The translations under genes and the position numbers were made by a program. Of a DNA stretch of 9,527 nt, positions 1-6,532 are shown in pieces. This stretch comes from DASRCB01 sp035653295 (GTDB lineage: Bacteria; Acidobacteriota; Terriglobia; Bryobacterales; Bryobacteraceae). The stretch spans positions 1 to 9,527 of the forward strand of contig DASRCB010000076.1 in NCBI GenBank assembly GCA_035653295.1, given 5' to 3'. Position 1 is the stretch's first letter. Every line of letters begins with the position of its first letter. Below the pieces are notes generated by a model. That model made no database searches, was not told the DNA's origin, and saw only the letters and a list, made by a program, of their open reading frames with translations.

Positions 1-1
1 C

Positions 2-1462
2 CGGCTTCAGAAGTCCTCGCGCATTCCGCTGCTGGTGGGCGCCGACTTCGAGCGTGGCGCATCCATGCGCGTCAACAGCACCGTCCCGTGGCCGGCCAAC
101 ATGGCCTTCGGCGCCGCCCGGGATGCTGCCGCCGTACGCGAGGAAGGCGCTGAAACCGCGCGCGAGGCTCGCGCCCTGGGGGTGAACTGGGTCTTCGCCC
201 CCGACGCCGACGTCAATAACAATCCCGACAATCCAATCATCAACACGCGATCATACGGGGAGGATCCCCAGCAGGTCGCCCGCCTCGTGCAGGCCTACAT
301 CGAGGGCGCGCACTCCGATCGCGCGAGACCGATTCTGGTTACGGCGAAACACTTCCCCGGCCATGGCGATACGGCCGAAGACAGCCATATGGGTCTGGCG
401 CGCCTCGACGCCACCCACGAGCACATCGAGACCGTCGAGCTCGTGCCGTTTCGGGCCGCAATTGCAGCCGGGGTCGATGCCATCATGACCGCCCACATGG
501 CCGTGCCCGCGCTCGAGCCCCAGAACATCCCAGCCACCGTTTCCCGAGCCGTGCTGACCGGCGTTCTGCGCAACGAGCTCGGCTTCCATGGCCTCGTCGT
601 GACCGACGCAATGGACATGCTGGGCTTGTCGAAGATGTTCGACAGCGGCGAAGCGAGCGTCCGGGCGCTCGAAGCCGGTGTAGACATGCTGCTCATCCCC
701 TCCAATCCCGAGCAGGCCATCGCTGGCGTCGTCGCCGCCGTACGCAGCGGGCGGATCAGCCGTGCGCGCCTGGACGAAAGCGTAGCGCGAGTGCTCGACG
801 CGAAGATCCGCCTGGGTCTCACGCGCCGGCGTACGGTCGATGTGGAAGCGGTCGGCGACACAATCGACGATCCGCACGTCCTCGACATCGCCCAGCGGGT
901 TGCCGACGAGGCAGTTACGCTGCTGAAGAACGAAAAATTGGCTGTGCCGCTCGCGGCGCCGGCCAACAGCTGCCTTTCCGTTCTGACCGGAGGCCGGTAC
1001 AGCCAGTACGGCCGGCAGATGATGCACGACTTTCGTGAGACCGCGCCGGGAATGAAGATCAGCGTGTTCGACCCCAGCACGCCCGCGGCGGAGCTGCAGC
1101 GCGCCGCACAGGAAGACGCGCCCTGTGCCGCCAACATCGTCGCCGCGTTTGCTGGTCCGAGCGCGTACAAAGGCAACGTCGCGCTGCCCGACGATCTGGC
1201 TGCCTTCGTGAACACGCTCACGAAGGGCACGGCGCCAGTGGTGATGGTCGCGCTCGGCAATCCTTATCTGTTGCGCAGCTTTCCCAACGTGAGCGCGTAC
1301 CTCGCTACCTTCAGCACCGCGACGACCTCGGAAACGGCCGCCGTGCGCGCGCTGCTCGGAAGAATTCCGATCAACGGCCACACTCCCGTCTCCATCCCCG
1401 GGTTCGCCGCCATCGGCGACGGCATCCAACTGCCCGCGGCCGTAACGGCTGCGCCGCGATAA
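2..1462 (+). CDS. Glycoside hydrolase family 3 protein, NagZ-like (5' end missing)
   Basis: Family 3 glycoside hydrolase, most like two-domain beta-N-acetylglucosaminidases that act on peptidoglycan or chitin fragments. The frame is open from position 2 with no start, and the first visible residues (RLQKSSRIPLLVGADFERG) are an internal strand of the TIM barrel, so I infer that roughly 90-120 N-terminal residues lie outside the window. The NagZ signature KHFPGHGDTAEDSH (nt 347-388) carries the Asp/His pair that serves as acid/base in this subfamily. The nucleophile Asp is in VVTDAMDM (codon 605-607). After the barrel comes a shorter alpha/beta sandwich (GH3 C domain) starting near VADEAVTLLKNEK and ending around nt 1430, so this is the BsNagZ-like architecture rather than single-domain E. 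coli NagZ. The missing N-terminus means I cannot tell whether it is exported. The next gene follows after 15 nt on the same strand. The family call is firm. The exact substrate is inferred. Confidence 0.93.
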   Translation, partial: RLQKSSRIPLLVGADFERGASMRVNSTVPWPANMAFGAARDAAAVREEGAETAREARALGVNWVFAPDADVNNNPDNPIINTRSYGEDPQQVARLVQAYIEGAHSDRARPILVTAKHFPGHGDTAEDSHMGLARLDATHEHIETVELVPFRAAIAAGVDAIMTAHMAVPALEPQNIPATVSRAVLTGVLRNELGFHGLVVTDAMDMLGLSKMFDSGEASVRALEAGVDMLLIPSNPEQAIAGVVAAVRSGRISRARLDESVARVLDAKIRLGLTRRRTVDVEAVGDTIDDPHVLDIAQRVADEAVTLLKNEKLAVPLAAPANSCLSVLTGGRYSQYGRQMMHDFRETAPGMKISVFDPSTPAAELQRAAQEDAPCAANIVAAFAGPSAYKGNVALPDDLAAFVNTLTKGTAPVVMVALGNPYLLRSFPNVSAYLATFSTATTSETAAVRALLGRIPINGHTPVSIPGFAAIGDGIQLPAAVTAAPR

Positions 1463-1477
1463 GCTTCTAATCAGCGC

Positions 1478-2173
1478 ATGCTCGAAATCACCTGGCTTGG
1501 ACACGCGACTTTTCAGCTGCGGCTCGAATCCGGCGAAGTGCTGGTGCTCGACCCGTGGACCGAAGGCAACCCGAAGTATCCTTCCGGCCACAAATTCGAC
1601 CGCGTGGATGCGATCCTCGTCTCTCACGGTCACTTCGATCACATTCACGACGCGGTCTCGCTGGCGAAAAAGTTCTCGCCGAAAAAAGTGGTGGCGATTT
1701 TCGAGACCTGCCACTGGCTGGAATCGAAGGGCGTAAAGAACTGCGCCGGCATGAACAAGGGCGGAACGCAGGACGTCGTCGGCGGAGTCCAGGCCACCAT
1801 GGTGCACGCCGTCCACAGCTGCGGTATCGTCGATGGCGACCAAATCATCTATGGGGGCGAAGCCAGCGGCTATGTGCTGCACCTCCCGGATGGGCGCAAT
1901 CTCTATTTCGCGGGGGACACCGCCGTATTCAGCGACATGGCCCTCATTGCCGAACTGTATGAGCCCCAGCTCGCTTTCCTGCCTGTCGGCGATCACTTCA
2001 CCATGGGTCCGCAACAGGCGGCGAAAGCGATCCAGTTGCTGAAGGCGCCGACCGTGATTCCCATGCACTTCGGCACCTTCCCGCAGCTGACCGGCACTCC
2101 CGAGGCGCTGGCGAAACTGGCGCAGGGAGTGAAGATCTGGACGCTGGAGATCGGCAAGCCGGCGCAGTGGTGA
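1478..2173 (+). CDS. UPF0173 metal-dependent hydrolase (MBL fold)
   Basis: Complete 231-residue metallo-beta-lactamase-fold hydrolase of the UPF0173 (YtkL/UlaG-like) family, whose usual length is about 225-235 residues. Visible features in order are the opening WLGHATF (6-12), the metal motif HGHFDH (50-55), further likely ligands His110/His113, Asp147 in FAGDT, an MGP motif (176-178) and His197 in IPMHFGT. All expected metal ligands appear intact, so the enzyme should bind two metal ions. It is probably cytoplasmic, as no signal peptide is seen. The physiological substrate of UPF0173 proteins is not established. It starts 15 nt after the glycosidase stop, with no clear Shine-Dalgarno in that gap, so it is probably co-transcribed and translationally dependent on the upstream gene. 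It converges with the toxin gene, whose stop is 19 nt away. I see no terminator hairpin in that gap. Confidence 0.94.
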   Translation: MLEITWLGHATFQLRLESGEVLVLDPWTEGNPKYPSGHKFDRVDAILVSHGHFDHIHDAVSLAKKFSPKKVVAIFETCHWLESKGVKNCAGMNKGGTQDVVGGVQATMVHAVHSCGIVDGDQIIYGGEASGYVLHLPDGRNLYFAGDTAVFSDMALIAELYEPQLAFLPVGDHFTMGPQQAAKAIQLLKAPTVIPMHFGTFPQLTGTPEALAKLAQGVKIWTLEIGKPAQW

Positions 2174-2192
2174 AGCCGCGTTTGAGCAGCGA

Positions 2193-2696
2193 TCATTCGG
2201 CCAGCGCGGATTGAACATCCGCCATCGTGACCATCAGCAACATACGGTCGCGAGGGCTTGCTTCGAATCCAATCGCCAGATAGAAGGCTCTGGCGTCCTC
2301 TGAGATGGCGTGAACAACAATACCTCGGATGCCGATCGCGGCGGCAGCTCCGGCAACCCGTCGAGCCGCGTCGCGGAACAGCGCGCGTCCGATTCCTTTA
2401 CCCTGCCACGCGCCGTCCACGGCCAGCCGGCCCAGCAAGGCGACCGGAATCGGATCCGGCATATTGCGCCTGAAGCGGCCCGGCGCGTGTTCTACCGTGA
2501 TCGCCCCCGACGCCAGCGCGTAGTAGCCTATGACCCGTGTTCCATGGCACACGACGTACGTGCGCGACGCGCCGCTTGCCTGGTTCGAACGCGCCCGCCG
2601 TGTCAGCCAGCTGTCGAGCGACGCGTTCCACGAGTTGAACTGCTGAAGGTCGTGAAAATCCGTCAGCGGCTCCGGCGGCAATAACTCCGGCTTCAT
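2193..2696 (-). CDS. GNAT acetyltransferase toxin, TacT-like
   Basis: A 167-residue Gcn5-type N-acetyltransferase of the toxin class paired with DUF1778 antitoxins. Characterised members (TacT, AtaT, ItaT) acetylate the amino group of aminoacyl-tRNAs and halt translation. Visible signs are the acetyl-CoA loop QGKGIG (98-103) after the beta-strand LGRLAVD, and ARAFYLAIGFEAS (135-147), whose Tyr139 matches the catalytic Tyr of TacT in position and context. The chosen ATG (2696) overlaps the antitoxin stop as ATGA, the usual coupling in this class. A GTG nine bases upstream is in frame and would add three residues. A GGGAGG sits just before the ATG but only 1 nt away, which is too close for a normal ribosome site, so the exact start is open. 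The catalytic residues appear intact, so it may be active. Which tRNA it would target cannot be read from sequence. Confidence 0.9.
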   Translation of the reverse strand: MKPELLPPEPLTDFHDLQQFNSWNASLDSWLTRRARSNQASGASRTYVVCHGTRVIGYYALASGAITVEHAPGRFRRNMPDPIPVALLGRLAVDGAWQGKGIGRALFRDAARRVAGAAAAIGIRGIVVHAISEDARAFYLAIGFEASPRDRMLLMVTMADVQSALAE

Positions 2697-2980
2697 TCCT
2701 CCCACGGTGCGGGCGTCGCCAGCGACCGGCGCAGGTTTTGGTTCGGCGCGGGCGGCGCGTCGAGTCGTGCGACAAATTCAGCATACGCGCGAGGCCCGAG
2801 GACGAATACGGATCGATCCAGCAGCGCGTCCTCAGCCGCGCGCCGGGCCGCATCGAGCATGAAGTCGGTCCGATTCTTTCCGCTCAGGGCCGCCGCTCGA
2901 TCGATGAGTCCCCGGAGTTCGGGTTTGATCCGAACATTCAGTGTCTCGCGCCTGGTGATTGCCTGTTTCCCGCCGCGCAT
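2693..2980 (-). CDS. DUF1778 ribbon-helix-helix antitoxin, TacA-like
   Basis: A 95-residue antitoxin directly upstream of the GNAT toxin. The N-terminal half is a ribbon-helix-helix DNA-binding domain: the strand ETLNVRIKPEL is followed by helices GLIDRAAALSGKN and RTDFMLDAARRAAEDALLD, the standard DUF1778 pattern. The C-terminal half (about 56-95, ending APWEE) is the flexible arm that wraps the toxin in known TacA-TacT complexes. Family length is about 88-100 residues, so it is complete. Known relatives repress their own operon by binding palindromes at the promoter, together with the toxin. The 95-bp divergent region upstream contains short palindromes that could serve. The ATG at 2980 has no strong Shine-Dalgarno. 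A TAGAAT box 6 nt upstream (2987-2992) would place transcription start at or next to the ATG. An out-of-frame ATG lies 8 nt further upstream and is unlikely to be used. Confidence 0.9.
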   Translation of the reverse strand: MRGGKQAITRRETLNVRIKPELRGLIDRAAALSGKNRTDFMLDAARRAAEDALLDRSVFVLGPRAYAEFVARLDAPPAPNQNLRRSLATPAPWEE

Positions 2981-2986
2981 GTTCTC

Positions 2987-3043
2987 ATTCTACCGTAATG
3001 ACGACGTCGTTACCGAACATCGGGCGGCCAGCGACAACGTCGC
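2987..3043. promoter_or_regulatory. Candidate divergent promoter/operator region of the toxin-antitoxin pair
   Basis: On the minus strand TAGAAT (2992 to 2987) matches five of six bases of a -10 box, but no -35 of standard spacing is seen. Two short inverted repeats lie just upstream: ACGACGTCGT (3001-3010, perfect 10 bp) and GCGAC-aac-GTCGC (3031-3043). Both contain a CGAC/GTCG core. Ribbon-helix-helix antitoxins usually bind such repeated palindromes, so these are the best operator candidates. Sites this short can arise by chance in GC-rich DNA. No convincing promoter is seen for the plus-strand gene at 3076. Confidence 0.3.
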
Positions 3044-3075
3044 GGGATTGCGTATCGTATCCTGAATAAAAGCGC

Positions 3076-4329
3076 ATGAATTCCAGTGCAGCGGCGCTTC
3101 CTTTCCATGACGTCGTGGAGGCGGAAGGGCACCTCGTAGATTCCCACATCATGGAGCAGATCTTCGATACGGTGGTCGAATACAACGGCCGTTTCGAAGT
3201 GGAACACTTCAGCATCGGCCGCACCAACAGCGAGCCGTCGCGTCTGCGGCTGAAAGTGGAAGCTCGAACCGGCGCGGACATGGACCTGCTGCTCACTCGC
3301 CTGATCGAACTGGGCTGCTCGCCGGTGCACTCCCGCGACGCGGAAATCCGCATCGTCGAACGCGACCGCTGCGCGCCCGAGGATTTCTACTCCACTACGA
3401 ACCACCGCACCCAGCTGCGCCTCGATTCGCATTGGATCGATGTCGAGAACCAGCGCATGGACGCATTGATCGTCGTCGAAGACGGGCATGCTTACTGCCG
3501 CCGCCTTCGCGACGTACGCGCGGGCGATCGCGTGGTCGTGGGTATGCGCGGAATCCGCGTGATCCCCGAATCGAAGGAACGCGACCGCCTCGCCTTCGCC
3601 TTCATGAGCAATGGCATCTCCTCCGAGCGCCAGGTGGAAACTGCCGTCCGCCAGACCGCGGCCCTCATCCGCCAGGCCCGCGCAGCCGGACAGAAAGTGG
3701 TGGTCGTCGCCGGGCCCGTGGTCGTCCACACCGGGGGCGCCGATCCGCTGGCCTCGCTGATTCGCGGCGGCTGGGTGAACGCCCTGCTCGCCGGCAACGC
3801 TCTCGCCGTGCACGACATCGAAGCGGCGCTGCTGGGTACTTCCCTCGGCGTGCGCACCTCCGACGGCCGCCAGGAGGAGCATGGGCATCGCAACCACATG
3901 CGCGCCATCAACGCCGTCTACCACTGCGGCGACATTCGCGGGGCTGTGGAGTGCGGACGCCTGCAGCGCGGCATCATGTACGAATGCGTGCGCAACGGCG
4001 TCCCCTGCGTGCTGGCCGGCAGCCTGCGCGATGACGGTCCACTGCCGGACACGATCACCGACATGAACCTGGCGCAGGACGCCTATGCGGCCGAGCTTCG
4101 CGGGGCGGGTGTGGTGCTCTGCCTCGGATCCATGCTGCATTCCATCGCTACCGGCAATATGCTGCCCAGCTGGGTCAGGATCGTATGCGTGGACATCAAC
4201 CCCGCGGTGGCCACCAAGGTCAGCGACCGCGGCACCGGTCAGGCCGTCGGCGTCGTTACCGATGTCGGTCTCTTTCTCGAAATGCTGGCTCGGACCATGG
4301 CCAAATCCGATGCGCAGGTGGCCCGCTGA
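3076..4329 (+). CDS. TIGR00300 family protein (ornithine cyclodeaminase / LOR-SDH-like)
   Basis: Complete 417-residue member of the TIGR00300 group, often annotated LOR/SDH bifunctional enzyme conserved-domain protein. Relatives include archaeal ornithine cyclodeaminase and the C-terminal domain of cyanobacterial arginine dihydrolase AgrE/ArgZ, so a role in ornithine-to-proline conversion is plausible. Residues about 8-105 form the LOR/SDH N-terminal domain (VVEAEGHLVDSHIMEQI, FEVEHFSIGRT). The rest contains a nucleotide-binding alpha/beta fold: KVVVVAGPVVVHTGGADPL (207-225), GNALAVHDIE (240-249) and a C-terminal VDINPAVATKVSDRG stretch (372-386). The guanidine-modifying domain of AgrE/ArgZ is absent, so this is the stand-alone form and would need arginase or another ornithine source. 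It is cytoplasmic by appearance. No clear Shine-Dalgarno precedes the ATG. Its stop shares one base with the queF start (TGATG). The family call is firm. The reaction is inferred and was not demonstrated for bacterial stand-alone members that I know of. Confidence 0.88.
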   Translation: MNSSAAALPFHDVVEAEGHLVDSHIMEQIFDTVVEYNGRFEVEHFSIGRTNSEPSRLRLKVEARTGADMDLLLTRLIELGCSPVHSRDAEIRIVERDRCAPEDFYSTTNHRTQLRLDSHWIDVENQRMDALIVVEDGHAYCRRLRDVRAGDRVVVGMRGIRVIPESKERDRLAFAFMSNGISSERQVETAVRQTAALIRQARAAGQKVVVVAGPVVVHTGGADPLASLIRGGWVNALLAGNALAVHDIEAALLGTSLGVRTSDGRQEEHGHRNHMRAINAVYHCGDIRGAVECGRLQRGIMYECVRNGVPCVLAGSLRDDGPLPDTITDMNLAQDAYAAELRGAGVVLCLGSMLHSIATGNMLPSWVRIVCVDINPAVATKVSDRGTGQAVGVVTDVGLFLEMLARTMAKSDAQVAR

Positions 4330-4757
4330 TGCCCAGGCGCGAATACACCGACGAGCACGCGCGCGCCGGCGTCGAAGCCGATCTGCCGGATATCGAAACC
4401 TGGCCCAACCAGTACCCCGGCTATGAAATCGAGATCGTCATGCCGGAGTTCACCTCCGTCTGCCCGAAAACCGGTCTGCCCGACCACGGCACTCTGACCC
4501 TGCGCTACGTGCCTGACAAGAGCTGCCTGGAGCTGAAGTCGCTGAAGATGTATACACTCGCGTATCGCAGCCTGGGCATCTTCCAGGAGAATGTGGTCAA
4601 CCGCTTTCTGCGCGATGTGGTGAAAGCCTGCACGCCCATGTCGGCCACGGTCGTCGGCGATTTCACCCCCCGAGGCGGAATCTCCACCCGCATAACCGCT
4701 TCCTGGCAACAGCCCGCGCCCGCGGCGCGACCTCAAGGGAATGGGCGCAGGCGCTGA
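4329..4757 (+). CDS. queF: QueF, NADPH-dependent preQ0 reductase
   Basis: A 142-residue unimodal QueF (YkvM type), which reduces the nitrile of 7-cyano-7-deazaguanine (preQ0) to the amine preQ1 for queuosine synthesis in tRNA. Diagnostic features are the nucleophile Cys45 in TSVCPKTG, Asp52 in LPDHG, the NADPH-binding family motif ELKSLKMY (68-75), Glu87 in the FQENVVNRF segment and the late DFTPRGGIS strand (111-119). In Bacillus subtilis QueF the residue before this Glu is His; here it is Gln86. I believe other unimodal QueFs share this. The start at 4329 is supported by AGGTGG (4316-4321) at 7 nt spacing and by the TGATG junction with the preceding gene. The last 15 or so residues (PAPAARPQGNGRRR) are poorly structured and overlap the next gene by 17 nt. 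No other queuosine genes (queC, queD, queE, tgt) are in the window. Confidence 0.95.
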   Translation: MPRREYTDEHARAGVEADLPDIETWPNQYPGYEIEIVMPEFTSVCPKTGLPDHGTLTLRYVPDKSCLELKSLKMYTLAYRSLGIFQENVVNRFLRDVVKACTPMSATVVGDFTPRGGISTRITASWQQPAPAARPQGNGRRR

Positions 4758-6216
4758 AGAGTTGACCGCCGTCGTTCGCGAGATTCGCGAGCGCGTGCGG
4801 GCGCGCTACTCCGATCACACCGCTCTCGGCGACGTTCCCCTGCCTGATTTGTTGCCCCTGTTGCACGCGCGGGATGCGGCCGAAGGCAAGGTGGCGGCCA
4901 TCGGCAGCGTGAACCCCCGCGGTCCCGGTCTGCTCAATTCGCTCATTCAGCGCGTCAAGCGCCTGGTCGCGCGCTCTCTCGACTGGCACGTGCGCGAGCA
5001 GATTGAGTTCAACCGCGCCGCGATGGAGTGCATTCAGGCGACCCTCGAGGCCCTGAATGAAACCAGTCGAGCCCTGACCACCGTGGCCGGCCTGGCCAGC
5101 GATCGTATCCGCGAAGCCCAGGCCGATTTCGAGTCGCGCCTGTCGGCCATAGATCAATCCGCATCCGATCTGCGCGCCGACTCCGGCCAGCTTCGCGCCG
5201 AGGTGCGCGACGCCCTCCAGCAGTTCGGAGACATCCGTACTCACTGGACGGCATGGCGCCGCGGGCAGGAAACGCGGATCACCAATAACGAGATCACGTT
5301 CCTCAAGAGCCTCGCCGAATCGCACAGCTCCTTCCAGCACCGGGTGACGACCCTCGAAGCGGGACTGCGCGACACCGTGCGTACTCAGCACTCCGACTTC
5401 ACCCGCGCGCTTGCCAACAGCACCCTCGACATCCAGAAGCGCCTGTGGGACGACCTGGATAAGGTGCGCGCCGAGTTCGAGGCCGTGATCCATCGCGAGC
5501 TCCGCGTCGTCCGTCAGCGCATGGAAGCCAGCGGGGCAGGCACTCTTCCGCAGGCGGGCCCTCAGCCCGGGTCTTCAGGCGCCCCAAATATCGACTGGCT
5601 CCGCTTCGCCGACCGCTTCCGCGGCGCCGAAGAGAACGTCCGCCGCCGGCAGCAGCAATACGTCACGCGCCTCGAGGGTCGCCGCAGCGTCCTCGACCTC
5701 GGGTGCGGACGTGGCGAGTTACTGGCGGCGCTGCGTGATGCCGGCATCCCCGCGCACGGCGTGGACGCCAATGAAGAGTTCGTGCGCCTGTGCCACTCGC
5801 GCGGCCTCGACGCCACGCACGCCGACATTTTCGAATATCTGGCCGCGTCTGCCCCCGACGTCGACGCCATCGCCGCGACGCACGTGGTCGAGCATCTTCC
5901 TCCCGCCGCGGTTCCAAAACTCATCGGCCTGATCGCCGCGCGGCTCGCCCCTCGCGGCCTGCTGATCATCGAGACGCCGAACCCGGAGTCTCTGGCCAGC
6001 TTCGCCCTGCATTTCTTCGCCGACCCCACGCATACCCATCCGCTCCCCCCGCCTCTGCTGGCGTTCTACCTGGAAGAAGCCGGCTTCGGCGGCATGGAGG
6101 TGCTGCGCCTCAATCCGCTGGTGACCGAGGCGCCTGAGGCCGCCGAACTCCCCGCCGCATTCCGCCAGCGCTTCTTCGGCTCCCTGGACTACGCGATCAT
6201 CGCCCACAAGCTCTGA
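4741..6216 (+). CDS. Coiled-coil class I SAM-dependent methyltransferase
   Basis: A 491-residue protein in three parts. Residues 1-80 include LPDLLPLLHARDAAEGKVAAI and a GLLNSLIQRVKRLVARSLDW amphipathic stretch. About 85-265 is highly charged, helical and heptad-like, without Pro, and reads as a long coiled coil. A Pro/Gly linker (266-283) leads to a Rossmann methyltransferase: motif I VLDLGCGRGE (317-326), acidic motif II VDAN (341-344), VVEHLPP (382-388), ETPNPES (411-417) and DPTHTHP (428-434). I associate this architecture with methyltransferases in polysaccharide or O-antigen clusters that cap or modify glycans, but no glycosyltransferase is nearby here. The ATG at 4741 overlaps queF by 17 nt. 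An AAGGGA abuts it with too little spacing, so coupling to queF translation is likely. The gene ends 20 nt before the converging small ORF. SAM binding is near certain; the acceptor is unknown. Confidence 0.88.
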   Translation: MGAGAEELTAVVREIRERVRARYSDHTALGDVPLPDLLPLLHARDAAEGKVAAIGSVNPRGPGLLNSLIQRVKRLVARSLDWHVREQIEFNRAAMECIQATLEALNETSRALTTVAGLASDRIREAQADFESRLSAIDQSASDLRADSGQLRAEVRDALQQFGDIRTHWTAWRRGQETRITNNEITFLKSLAESHSSFQHRVTTLEAGLRDTVRTQHSDFTRALANSTLDIQKRLWDDLDKVRAEFEAVIHRELRVVRQRMEASGAGTLPQAGPQPGSSGAPNIDWLRFADRFRGAEENVRRRQQQYVTRLEGRRSVLDLGCGRGELLAALRDAGIPAHGVDANEEFVRLCHSRGLDATHADIFEYLAASAPDVDAIAATHVVEHLPPAAVPKLIGLIAARLAPRGLLIIETPNPESLASFALHFFADPTHTHPLPPPLLAFYLEEAGFGGMEVLRLNPLVTEAPEAAELPAAFRQRFFGSLDYAIIAHKL

Positions 6217-6236
6217 CCGGGTCGGCGCCGCGCGAC

Positions 6237-6518
6237 TCAGCACATCGATCCGCGCCCGAGCCCGCTTCCGTACTGGATGGCAAGCATCCCTTCGAGCCGC
6301 ACGTAACTGGCCTCGATTCGTGCTCCCGGCGCGAGGCAGGCGCCGCCGCGCCGGCGTGAGCCGTGCGCCCGCGGCCACAGTTCAAAGGCGAGCGCCCAAC
6401 TGCTCAGTGCCCAGGCCGCGAACGCCAGCGACGCAACCCATCCATGCTCGCCGGTCGCCTGCAGGCCGGCAAGGAACACGAGAGCGTCTCGCGCACTTGA
6501 TGAAACCAGGATTGCCAT
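6237..6518 (-). CDS. Small single-helix membrane protein, third gene of the arsR operon
   Basis: A 93-residue ORF I do not recognise. The ATG at 6518 follows the SRPBCC stop by 14 nt and is preceded by GGAGGG (6523-6528) with a 4-nt spacer, one of the best ribosome sites in the window, which supports translation. Residues 27-46 (WVASLAFAAWALSSWALAFE) form one hydrophobic segment followed by a basic stretch (PRAHGSRRR), consistent with a single membrane helix. Residues 69-79 (IEASYVRLEGM) nearly repeat the C-terminus of the SRPBCC protein (MEASYVRLEGM), and the DNA is 29 of 33 identical (6285-6317 against 6548-6580). The tail therefore looks like a leftover of a duplicated SRPBCC gene fused to a different N-terminus. 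It could be a real small membrane protein, or a decaying remnant that kept its ribosome site. Confidence 0.55.
   Translation of the reverse strand: MAILVSSSARDALVFLAGLQATGEHGWVASLAFAAWALSSWALAFELWPRAHGSRRRGGACLAPGARIEASYVRLEGMLAIQYGSGLGRGSMC
6285..6317. repeat. Direct repeat copy 1: duplicated SRPBCC tail
   Basis: This 33-bp stretch matches 6548-6580 at 29 of 33 positions by eye, in the same orientation and reading frame, with an offset of 263 bp. On the minus strand both copies encode EASYVRLEGM. Weaker similarity seems to continue toward higher coordinates for about 30 bp. Confidence 0.75.
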
Positions 6519-6522
6519 TGGA

Positions 6523-6528
6523 CCCTCC
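6523..6528 (-). promoter_or_regulatory. Strong ribosome binding site of the small membrane ORF
   Basis: GGAGGG on the minus strand, ending 4 nt before the ATG at 6518 and lying downstream of the SRPBCC stop codon. It fixes the start of the 93-residue ORF and is the main evidence that this ORF is translated. Confidence 0.7.
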
Positions 6529-6532
6529 GTTC

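Noticed and set aside
251..2218. A 655-codon open frame on the minus strand across the glycosidase and UPF0173 genes
   Set aside because: It is antisense to two genes with clear catalytic motifs, spans both of them and has a composition typical of GC-rich shadow frames (many Arg, His, Gly). No domain is recognisable.
3010..4140. A 376-codon minus-strand frame opposite the TIGR00300 gene
   Set aside because: It is exactly antisense to a strongly recognisable gene and has no motifs. It is a shadow of GC-rich codon use.
6217..6236. Possible terminator between the methyltransferase and the convergent membrane ORF
   Set aside because: Only a four-base GTCG/CGAC pairing without a T tract is present in or near the gap.
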